Part shown: in pieces, positions 1 through 5,748 of the stretch
How positions within the stretch are numbered: the stretch's first letter is position 1
Layout of the letters: each line of letters starts with the position of its first letter
From: an uncultured Eggerthella sp.
GTDB lineage: Bacteria; Actinomycetota; Coriobacteriia; Coriobacteriales; Eggerthellaceae
Length of the DNA stretch: 6,713 nucleotides
Direction: 5' to 3'
NCBI GenBank assembly: GCA_900548955.1
Contig: URMQ01000089.1
Span: forward strand, 1-6,713
Notes under the pieces: generated by a model
What the model was told of the DNA's origin: nothing
Seen by the model: only the letters and a program-made list of their open reading frames with translations
Database searches by the model: none
Made by a program: the position numbers and the translations under genes

Positions 1-1
1 G

Positions 2-1183
2 GAACTGTGCTGTGCTCGTATGGGCGGGGAATTTTCTCCTGTTTCGATTCGTATGGCAAAGGAACAAAATTTATCACTCAATCCTCAGAAAATTTCTGGA
101 TGTTGCGGCAGATTGATGTGCTGCTTGCGTTATGAGTACGAGGCATACAAAGAAGTAAACGCTCGTGCACCTAAAAATGGTGCAAAGATTGAAATCCCTG
201 ACGGATTTGCGAAAGTTACCGAAATTAATGTGCCACTTGAGCGTATTACCTTGCAACTTGAAGATGGTAAAACTTTCAAGGTGCCGTTAGCTGAAATGGA
301 AATCGTTGGAGAAGGAAAGCGCCCTAATCGCATCAGTGAAGAAGTGTTTGAAAAGTATGCTTCTGCTGATCCTTTTGCTCTGTTTAATTCAGCATCAGCA
401 ACTTCTGATTTAGAGGTGTCTTCCTTTACTATTGAAGATAAATTGGCAAATCCAAACGCGCGTCCCTTGGAACAATTGACAGCACAAAGCGCTAAAGAAG
501 ATGCTCATCGTAAGCCGCGCCGTCGCCGTCGTAGTGTAGATGTTTCCGCTGATGGGACAGTAGAAGTTCATGAGCTAACACAGAAAGAGGCAAAAGAGGA
601 CTTTTCGTCTGGCGCGAAACATGAACAGAGCGCTCGCCAAAAGCATGATGAGGAAACTTCTCGTCGCAGACGTGATAGCAGACGTGATCGTAAGGATCAA
701 AAGGGACGAAAATCTGATTTCTCTAAGCAGGCTCAAAGCGAATCGTCAGATTCTTCTAAAGCCACTAGCCGAAGGCAACGTCGTGGAGGCGGCTTGCGTC
801 GTCAAGATAAGCAGCAGCCAAAACACAACGATACCCGAAATCAGACACGAGAAAAGCGCGATCGAACCAATCGTAGTGAACGTGCTGATCATATTGATCG
901 TGTTGTGCCTCATGAGCACACGGAGCGTGTTGAGCATATCAATCGTAGCGATCGCTCTAATAGGGTGGTGCGTGAAGAATCACAGCGATCACGCCGCAGA
1001 CCAGGGCAAAAGTCGTCGGGAGTACGTAATGCTCCCGCGAAAATGAGGCAGCAAGATCGTTCTGCCAAACAAATAGCGCAGCGAAATCGATCGACTTCAT
1101 CGGGGCAGGGGACTGCGACAAATACTCATCGTAAGCCTCGTCGTCGTCATCGCAAAGCAGGAGGGGAAACCAATGCGGAATAA
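2..1183 (+). CDS. PSP1/RicT-family protein, 5'-truncated, with long Arg-rich C-terminal tail
   Basis: This is the C-terminal part of a PSP1-domain protein (RicT/YaaT family). The reading frame is open from nt 2, before the first ATG at 20, and those first codons encode ELCC, the core of the family motif GRELCC, so the true start lies left of the window. Family landmarks follow: FSPVSIRMAKEQNLSLNP, then ISGCCGRLMCCLRYE at nt 95-139. In Bacillus, RicT works with RicA and RicF as a cytoplasmic Fe-S complex that aids RNase Y in mRNA maturation; the clustered cysteines here fit cluster binding. A small beta-rich segment follows (nt 170-310). From about nt 320 to the stop the protein is about 285 residues of Arg/Lys/Ser/Asp/Gln-rich, probably disordered sequence, absent from the short Bacillus protein and plausibly RNA-binding. 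The motif HRKPRRR occurs twice, at its start and end. The stop overlaps pncB by 11 nt. The family call is firm; the exact role in this organism is inferred. Confidence 0.9.
   Translation, partial: ELCCARMGGEFSPVSIRMAKEQNLSLNPQKISGCCGRLMCCLRYEYEAYKEVNARAPKNGAKIEIPDGFAKVTEINVPLERITLQLEDGKTFKVPLAEMEIVGEGKRPNRISEEVFEKYASADPFALFNSASATSDLEVSSFTIEDKLANPNARPLEQLTAQSAKEDAHRKPRRRRRSVDVSADGTVEVHELTQKEAKEDFSSGAKHEQSARQKHDEETSRRRRDSRRDRKDQKGRKSDFSKQAQSESSDSSKATSRRQRRGGGLRRQDKQQPKHNDTRNQTREKRDRTNRSERADHIDRVVPHEHTERVEHINRSDRSNRVVREESQRSRRRPGQKSSGVRNAPAKMRQQDRSAKQIAQRNRSTSSGQGTATNTHRKPRRRHRKAGGETNAE
506..1153 (+). repeat. Duplicated HRKPRRR-encoding motif bounding the basic tail
   Basis: Nucleotides 506-526 and 1127-1147 are near-identical 21-mers, differing only at three third-codon positions. 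Both encode HRKPRRR, followed by RR in the first copy and HR in the second. They bracket the low-complexity basic tail of the RicT-like protein. The differences are all synonymous, so the peptide rather than the DNA seems conserved; convergence within Arg-rich sequence is also possible. Confidence 0.6.
1159..1166 (+). promoter_or_regulatory. Ribosome binding site of pncB inside the upstream gene
   Basis: AGGAGGGG lies 6 nt before the ATG at 1173 and is embedded in the last codons of the RicT-like gene (encoding Ala-Gly-Gly-Glu). It fixes the pncB start and, with the 11-nt overlap, suggests translational coupling. Confidence 0.8.
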
Positions 1184-2627
1184 CGATTACGCGCTTTTAA
1201 CTGACCTATATCAGCTTACTATGGCTCAAGGATATTGGGCTTGCGGAAAGTTGGAAGAGCAGGGGTGTTTCCATGTATTTTTCCGCGAACCTCCTTTCAA
1301 AGGTGGCTTTGCTATAGCAAGCGGCATGGATCACGTTGCTGAAGTCATTGAAAATTTTCAGATTACTGAAGAAAACCTGACCTATCTTGCTTCTATTGAT
1401 GCCCCTGGCGGCGGTAAGCTTTTTGACCCGGGTTTTCTTGAATATCTGCGTGATTTTGAACTGGAAGTGGACATTGATGCCGTACGTGAAGGCACGGTTA
1501 TTTTTCCGAACGATCCTTTCGTTCGCGTAATTGGTCCAGTATTGCAGTGTCAGCTTTTAGAAACGCAGCTACTCAACTGTGTTAATTTTGAAACGTTAGC
1601 AGCTACTAAGGCGGCACGCATTTGTCATGTGGCTAAAACTCCTGTTGCTGAATTCGGTCTGCGCCGTGCCCAGGGCGAATCAGGTGGCCTTCGTGCTTCT
1701 CGCGCATGTATTGTTGGTGGATGCGCTTCTACTTCTAACGTTTTGGCGGGTCGCATGTTTGGCTTGCCTGTTTCGGGAACTCATGCTCATGCTTGGGTAA
1801 TGGCGTTTGAGGACGAACTGGAAGCATTTCGTGCCTATGCTAGGGAATTCCCAACCAATTGTGTTCTGTTGGTCGATACCTATGATGTTGTACAGGGCTT
1901 AAAAAATGCTATTACGGTTGGTTTGGAAATGAAAGAACGCGGTGAGCATCTAACGGGCGTTCGTATTGATTCGGGCGACTTGGCGTGGCATGCAAAACTT
2001 GCGCGCAAAATGCTTGATGATGCGGGTCTTACCGACACGGGTGTTGTGCTTTCGAATGATTTGGATGAATTTACTATTAAGTCTATTCTTGACTCCGGCG
2101 CGCAAGTTGCTTCATGGGGTGTGGGAACCAAGATGGTTACCGCCTATGATCAGCCAGCCCTTGGAGGCGTATATAAGCTTGCCGCAAAACGCGTAGGCAA
2201 CGAAGGCGAATGGGAGCCTATCATGAAGGTGACAGGACAGTCTTCAAAGCAGACGGTGCCAGGCATTCTTGATATTCGTCGCTATTTTCATGACTCTGGC
2301 AAACTTGCAGGGGATATGGTTTACGACATTAATTACGGCATTTCTCGAGAGCGTATTGTTGATCCTGCTGATGAACTTCGCCAAAAAGATCTTTCAGATA
2401 AGCGCTATATCACGTTACTTGAGCCTCTTGCTCGTAAGGGTAAAGTTGTTTTAAAGGATGAATATCGCAACGCTTTAATTGCTCGTGATTATTGCCGTGA
2501 GCAGCTTGAACTTCTTGATGAAAGTCAGACACGTATTGTGAATCCTCATTCTTATCCTGTTGGTTTGGAATATGACCTGTTCTACCGTCGACATGAATTG
2601 GCTTCGCGTTTATTGGGCCTTTCATAG
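1173..2627 (+). CDS. pncB: Nicotinate phosphoribosyltransferase
   Basis: This enzyme condenses nicotinate with PRPP (with ATP hydrolysis) to form nicotinate mononucleotide, the entry step of the Preiss-Handler NAD salvage route, in the cytoplasm. The 484-residue length is normal for the family. Visible motifs are the N-terminal DLYQLTMAQGYW (residues 11-22), the substrate region ESGGLRASRA (169-178), the GTHAHA loop (202-207) in which His206 aligns with the histidine phosphorylated by ATP in characterised NAPRTs, VDTYD (234-238), RIDSGDL (264-270) and the phosphate-binding region SWGVGTK (314-320). The sequence resembles the human/Gram-positive type more than E. coli PncB. The ATG at 1173 is chosen because a strong AGGAGGGG precedes it and because the DLYQLTM motif begins ten residues later. 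The gene overlaps the RicT-like gene by 11 nt and is followed, after 39 nt, by a DegV gene. No NiaR-like operator was recognised. All key motifs are intact, so an active enzyme is expected. Confidence 0.96.
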   Translation: MRNNDYALLTDLYQLTMAQGYWACGKLEEQGCFHVFFREPPFKGGFAIASGMDHVAEVIENFQITEENLTYLASIDAPGGGKLFDPGFLEYLRDFELEVDIDAVREGTVIFPNDPFVRVIGPVLQCQLLETQLLNCVNFETLAATKAARICHVAKTPVAEFGLRRAQGESGGLRASRACIVGGCASTSNVLAGRMFGLPVSGTHAHAWVMAFEDELEAFRAYAREFPTNCVLLVDTYDVVQGLKNAITVGLEMKERGEHLTGVRIDSGDLAWHAKLARKMLDDAGLTDTGVVLSNDLDEFTIKSILDSGAQVASWGVGTKMVTAYDQPALGGVYKLAAKRVGNEGEWEPIMKVTGQSSKQTVPGILDIRRYFHDSGKLAGDMVYDINYGISRERIVDPADELRQKDLSDKRYITLLEPLARKGKVVLKDEYRNALIARDYCREQLELLDESQTRIVNPHSYPVGLEYDLFYRRHELASRLLGLS

Positions 2628-2633
2628 GTATGT

Positions 2634-2651
2634 AATAGACGGCTGTCTATT
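2634..2651 (+). promoter_or_regulatory. Perfect inverted repeat in the degV leader, next to the RBS
   Basis: AATAGAC (2634-2640) and GTCTATT (2645-2651) form a perfect 7-bp stem with the four-base loop GGCT. The right arm directly abuts the ribosome site GGAAAGG (2652-2658) of the first DegV gene. No T-run follows, so it is not a standard terminator. It could be a transcription-factor operator or an RNA hairpin that modulates initiation. Function is inferred; the symmetry is seen directly. Confidence 0.45.
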
Positions 2652-2666
2652 GGAAAGGCGTTCTAG

Positions 2667-3572
2667 ATGATCAAGATCGTGACAGATTCAGTGGCATCAT
2701 TGCCTCGTGATATTGCAGAGCAGGAAAATGTTGAGGTGGTATCGCTTTATCTCAATGTTGATGGCGAAGAGCACTCCGACTTAGAGATGGATGTTGATGC
2801 GTTTTATGAGCGCATTTATGAAATGGCGGATAATCCACCTACTTCAAGTCAGCCTTCGCAAGCAAAGTTAGAGTTGTTATTTGAGTCGATTGCAAAAGCC
2901 GGTGATGAGCTTTTAGGCATTTGGATTTCTTCCAAATTATCAGGCGCTTATGAAGGAGTGCTTCGTGCTGCTAGAGCAGTAGAGGCGCGAAATATTGATT
3001 TTTCTTACTGCATGATAGATTCTTCTTCGTGTGGTTTTGATGAGGCATTTCCTGTTTTAGCAGGTATTCGTTCTGTTAAAGAAGGGAAAAGCCTTACCGA
3101 GGTAGCTCATGATGTGTTGGTAAGCATCAAAAGCACTCGCTTCCTGTTTACTCCAGAAAGTTTGACGTTTTTACAAAAGGGAGGACGCATTGGTGGCGCA
3201 GCTGCTTTGTTAGGAAACCTTATAAAGCTGTCTCCTGTTTTGACGGTGGTAGATGGGCTTCCACAGGCAATGGCAAAAGTGCGCACTCAGAAAAAAGCGC
3301 TTGCGAAAATGGTTTCGATCATGGAAGAGGAAGCCGCGGCTTGTGGTGGTCTTAAGAATTTAGTAGTGCACTATATCGGAGAAAAAACTCCAGCGCTAAA
3401 GTGGGCACATGAAGTAATTGAGCCTTTGCTTGGACGAGAAGTTGAGGTTTATCCTGTAAGCCCCGTTGTGGGTCTTCACGTAGGTCCTGCGGTGGGAATT
3501 GCGTATGAGTGCAACGAACCGCTTTCGGGGAAAATTACCAAAAACGCCTCAGCGCTGGCGGTATTTGGATAA
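2667..3572 (+). CDS. DegV family (FakB-like) fatty-acid-binding protein, copy 1
   Basis: DegV proteins bind one fatty acid in a buried pocket. The characterised members (FakB) present it to the kinase FakA, which makes acyl-phosphate for phospholipid synthesis. The 301-residue length is slightly above the usual 280-290. Motifs in order: IVTDSVASLP (residues 4-13), the carboxylate-binding TSSQPS (59-64), SKLSGAY with Ser92 (89-95), the LQKGGRIGG helix region with Arg174 (169-177), and the C-terminal SPVVGLHVGPAVG with His271 (265-277). These match the fatty-acid head-group residues of FakB, so binding competence is likely. The ATG at 2667 is supported by GGAAAGG about 8 nt upstream. It lies 39 nt after pncB and 72 nt before a second, divergent DegV gene, so it is probably co-transcribed. 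No fakA is present in the window, so kinase partnership is inferred from the family. Which acyl chain it prefers cannot be read from the sequence. Confidence 0.93.
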   Translation: MIKIVTDSVASLPRDIAEQENVEVVSLYLNVDGEEHSDLEMDVDAFYERIYEMADNPPTSSQPSQAKLELLFESIAKAGDELLGIWISSKLSGAYEGVLRAARAVEARNIDFSYCMIDSSSCGFDEAFPVLAGIRSVKEGKSLTEVAHDVLVSIKSTRFLFTPESLTFLQKGGRIGGAAALLGNLIKLSPVLTVVDGLPQAMAKVRTQKKALAKMVSIMEEEAAACGGLKNLVVHYIGEKTPALKWAHEVIEPLLGREVEVYPVSPVVGLHVGPAVGIAYECNEPLSGKITKNASALAVFG

Positions 3573-3593
3573 GTAGCAGTTCAGTAGTGTTGT

Positions 3594-3615
3594 TTGCCTT
3601 AACGCTAAGAGGCAA
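3594..3615 (+). promoter_or_regulatory. Short imperfect hairpin between the two degV genes
   Basis: TTGCCT (3594-3599) and AGGCAA (3610-3615) can pair across a 10-nt interval, with one extra T-G wobble inside. No T-run follows and the stem is weak, so it is not a convincing terminator. It sits about 30 nt before the GTG start of the second DegV gene and could be a processing site, an operator or chance. Confidence 0.3.
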
Positions 3616-3644
3616 GGTAACGGCAGAGAGAAGGGATAGAATCA

Positions 3645-4571
3645 GTGGACATCAAATGTAATTTAATTCTCGATTCCTGCTGCGATTTGCCCCATGACGT
3701 GGTGAATCGAGACGGGGTATATCTTTTAAATTTTCCCTACTTTGATAATGAAGGTGAACATCTAGACGATCTGTATCAAACCCAAAGCGCCCATGACTTC
3801 TTTGAATCGATGCGCAATGGTAATGAACCCCATACCGCTCAAGTTCCTATGCCTGCTATTCAGAAGGCATACCAATGGGCAATTGATCAGGGAGTACCTA
3901 CAGTTTATCTCAGCTTTTCGAGTGGTCTGTCGGGTACGTATGACACTGCCGCAATGCTGCTTGAGCAGATGAAGGCAGATAATCCTGAAATAGAACTCTA
4001 CATAGTAGATACAAAGCTTGCTTCAGTTGCGGAAGCTTTATTGGTCTATGAAGCACTCAATCAGCGCGAAAAAGGTCTTACAGCCCAGGAAATGGTTACT
4101 TGGGCAGAAGAAGTTCGTTATTTCGTGGATGCTCAGTTTATGGTAGATGATTTGGAAGCACTTCGTCGCGGTGGACGTATTCCGTCTTCTGTTGCTTTTG
4201 CGGGTTCAAAGCTTGATGTTAAGCCTTTGCTTGGTATCGATATGGAAGGCAAGCTAGCTTTAACGGGTGTTGCTCGTGGCCGCAAGAAGGGTGTTAAATC
4301 CCTGGTGGATTATTGGAAGAAGCGTCGCGCTGATGAAGGTCCTGTGCAAAACGTTGTTGTTGGCGGGGCGGATTGCCCAAAGGATGCCGAGCGCTTGATT
4401 TCTCTTCTTACCAAAGAAGACGAATCGGTACTGATTTTGGAATCAAGCATTGGTCCGGTAATTGGTAGCCATGTTGGTCCTGGAATGCTGGCGGTAGTAT
4501 TTTGGGGCCCCGATAAACGTAAAGATTTATCGGTGGCAGATCGTATTGCAAGTAAGATTCGTGGTAATTAA
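3645..4571 (+). CDS. DegV family (FakB-like) fatty-acid-binding protein, copy 2
   Basis: This is a second DegV/FakB-type lipid-binding protein of 308 residues, expected to hold a fatty acid for an acyl kinase. Motifs: LILDSCCDLP (residues 7-16), HTAQVPMP (63-70) in place of the TSSQPS of copy 1, SSGLSGTYDTA with Ser96 (92-102), LEALRRGGRIP with Arg178 (170-180), KLDVKPLL (189-196) and the C-terminal IGPVIGSHVGPG with His276 (269-280). All head-group elements are present except that the TSQ motif is TAQ. It starts at GTG 3645, preceded by AGAAGGG about 10 nt upstream; an ATG start would have to lie well inside and lose the DS motif. Similarity to copy 1 is mostly confined to motifs, so this is an old duplication or independent acquisition rather than a recent tandem copy. 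A terminator-like hairpin follows. The two proteins may prefer different acyl chains, as FakB1 and FakB2 do in staphylococci; that is inference. Confidence 0.93.
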   Translation: MDIKCNLILDSCCDLPHDVVNRDGVYLLNFPYFDNEGEHLDDLYQTQSAHDFFESMRNGNEPHTAQVPMPAIQKAYQWAIDQGVPTVYLSFSSGLSGTYDTAAMLLEQMKADNPEIELYIVDTKLASVAEALLVYEALNQREKGLTAQEMVTWAEEVRYFVDAQFMVDDLEALRRGGRIPSSVAFAGSKLDVKPLLGIDMEGKLALTGVARGRKKGVKSLVDYWKKRRADEGPVQNVVVGGADCPKDAERLISLLTKEDESVLILESSIGPVIGSHVGPGMLAVVFWGPDKRKDLSVADRIASKIRGN

Positions 4572-4586
4572 CACTTGCAGCACGGG

Positions 4587-4599
4587 ATTGCATAGCAAT
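4587..4599. repeat. Small palindrome ATTGC-ATA-GCAAT
   Basis: ATTGC (4587-4591) and GCAAT (4595-4599) are perfect inverted arms around ATA, placed between the end of the second degV gene and the terminator stem. It could be a small operator or a minor RNA hairpin. The symmetry is real but short enough to arise by chance. Confidence 0.3.
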
Positions 4600-4607
4600 T
4601 GAACTAT

Positions 4608-4648
4608 CAGCTTAGCTAGCGTATTTGGTTGGCTAAGCTGTTTCTTAT
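4608..4648 (+). terminator. Rho-independent terminator after the degV genes
   Basis: CAGCTTAGC (4608-4616) pairs perfectly with GCTAAGCTG (4632-4640), a 9-bp stem with a loop of about 15 nt that could shorten by inner T-G and A-T pairs. It is followed at once by TTTCTTAT (4641-4648). The hairpin is only moderately GC-rich and the T-run is interrupted, so termination may be partial. On the minus strand no T-run follows, so it acts in the + direction only. It separates the ricT-pncB-degV-degV block from the next two genes. Confidence 0.7.
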
Positions 4649-4663
4649 AGTAGGTATGTTTAA

Positions 4664-4671
4664 AAGGAAGG
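4664..4671 (+). promoter_or_regulatory. Ribosome binding site of the metal-tailed dehydrogenase-like gene
   Basis: AAGGAAGG ends 7 nt before the ATG at 4679 and decides that start. Upstream, TATAGT (4646-4651) with TTTGGT (4624-4629) at 16-nt spacing is a possible weak promoter overlapping the terminator, but the match is poor and I do not list it separately. Confidence 0.75.
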
Positions 4672-4678
4672 TAGCTAT

Positions 4679-5695
4679 ATGGCTTCGAAAGAGGTTAAAA
4701 CCTTTAGCTTTGAAGGCGAACCCGGTGTTGGCTTACATATAAAAGAATTCTTGCTGGCGGCAGACTTTACGCCTGTGCCGACTGCAGAAGCTGATGTGGT
4801 ATTTACGTACTGTGTCGGCGAATCGGCGCTTGAGGATACGTACTACGACAGCAAGGGCATACTGCAGACCACCAAAAAAGACGTAGTGCTTATTGATCTT
4901 AGTCCTTCAACGGTTTCTTTCGCACAAGAGTTATGCGCTATGGGATCGGTAAGCGAAAAGCATGTTCTTGACGCGCCATTGGTGGTGCAAAATATCGTTT
5001 CACCACAGGCCTTTTCTGATTCGCTCAACCTTGCCATGGTAGTAGGAGGATCGGAAGAGGTATTTAAGCGTGCTGAACCCATGCTTCGCTCTATTGCGGC
5101 GAAGGTGCTTTGGATAGGAAAAGCAGGATGCGGACAGGCTACTAAAGTGGCGCTGACGCTTTCATCCGCTGCGGCTTTAGTTGGTATTGTTGAAGCTTTT
5201 GCTTCGCTGAAGTCTTCTGAGGCGCAGGAAGCTTCTGTAAGCGAGGAAGATTATCTTGATGTTGCGCTGTCTCTTCGCTCTTTAACGCCAGCACAAGAGG
5301 CATTTATTCAGGCAATGGAAGATGAAAAATTCAAGGATGCTTCCTTTACGATTGAATACCTGATGGGCGAATTGGCGGCAGCTCTTGCTTGTGTTGATGA
5401 TGGCGATGTAATTTTGCCGCAAGCAGAAGCGGGCTTTCGTCTTATGGAGTTGCTGGCTTTGGTGGGTGGTGTTGCATACAATCCTGCTGCCTTGAAACTG
5501 GTTTTCGCCGATGAAGAAACGAGCAAAAAATACGGATTGGACTGGTCGCGTGCCGAAGGTGCGTATGAGCATGATCATGAATGTGATTGCGATGATCCTG
5601 ATCAGTGCTCTTGTGACGATGATGGTTGTGATTGTGGTCATCATCACGGGCATCATGGCGGAAGTTCAAACTACATCAGCTTTTCTTCGAACTAA
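4679..5695 (+). CDS. Degenerate HIBADH/6PGDH-type dehydrogenase homologue with Cys/His/Asp metal-binding tail
   Basis: The fold is that of NAD(P)-dependent beta-hydroxyacid dehydrogenases, but the protein (338 residues) is altered at key points. Residues 8-30 align with the first Rossmann beta-alpha unit, yet the usual GxGxMG reads GEPGVG (13-18). The second strand that would select NAD or NADP is almost missing, since ADVVFTY (38-44) follows directly. LIDLSPSTV (71-79) matches the family IDMST region. DAP (98-100) is kept, but the following SGG is VVQ (102-104). VVGGSEEVFKRAEPML (121-136) is typical. Lys156 of GxGxxxK is kept, while the Asn four residues later is Thr160. A helical C-terminal domain reaches about residue 293. 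The tail 297-326 has six Cys in three CxC pairs (302/304, 310/312, 317/319), seven His and nine Asp, and ends with a short Gly/Ser-rich stretch. I infer a non-catalytic or re-purposed protein that binds a metal such as Ni, Zn or Fe; substrate is unknown. The radical SAM gene lies 53 nt downstream. Confidence 0.75.
   Translation: MASKEVKTFSFEGEPGVGLHIKEFLLAADFTPVPTAEADVVFTYCVGESALEDTYYDSKGILQTTKKDVVLIDLSPSTVSFAQELCAMGSVSEKHVLDAPLVVQNIVSPQAFSDSLNLAMVVGGSEEVFKRAEPMLRSIAAKVLWIGKAGCGQATKVALTLSSAAALVGIVEAFASLKSSEAQEASVSEEDYLDVALSLRSLTPAQEAFIQAMEDEKFKDASFTIEYLMGELAAALACVDDGDVILPQAEAGFRLMELLALVGGVAYNPAALKLVFADEETSKKYGLDWSRAEGAYEHDHECDCDDPDQCSCDDDGCDCGHHHGHHGGSSNYISFSSN
5567..5656 (+). other. Cys/His/Asp-rich metal-binding tail (domain within the preceding gene)
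   Basis: These codons give residues 297-326. The order is HDH, then CDC, CSC and CDC spaced by acidic residues, then HHHGHH. Such composition is seen in metallochaperone and metal-storage tails, for example the His-rich ends of nickel-handling proteins. The block is sharply bounded, following the normal end of the dehydrogenase C-terminal domain (GLDWSRAEG, 286-294), and is in frame with it without a break. The metal and its function are not deducible from the sequence alone. Confidence 0.7.
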
Positions 5696-5748
5696 TCAGC
5701 GGAGCACCTGAGTGCAAAATACTGTATCGCGGATAGTAACTTTACGAC

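Noticed and set aside
893..970. Repetitive CGT/GAT-rich DNA that could be a tandem repeat array
   Set aside because: The units are irregular in length and sequence; the pattern follows from Arg/Asp/His codon use in the basic tail, not from a true array or CRISPR.
621..1046. 141-residue + strand reading frame inside the RicT-like tail
   Set aside because: It lies entirely within the Arg-rich coding region in another frame, has no ribosome site and resembles no known protein; the long low-complexity tail keeps alternative frames open.
2611..2640. Possible promoter before the first degV gene (TTGGGC with TAATAG)
   Set aside because: The spacing of 14 nt and poor -35 match are not convincing; co-transcription with pncB is the simpler reading.
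5282..5656. 124-residue minus-strand reading frame opposite the metal-tailed gene
   Set aside because: Its Ile/Met/Thr-rich start is the antisense of the Asp/His codons in the tail; no start signal or protein family resemblance was seen.
5704..5715. GCAC-CTGA-GTGC hairpin between the last two genes
   Set aside because: Only a 4-bp stem and no T-run, so it is too weak for a terminator and likely by chance.
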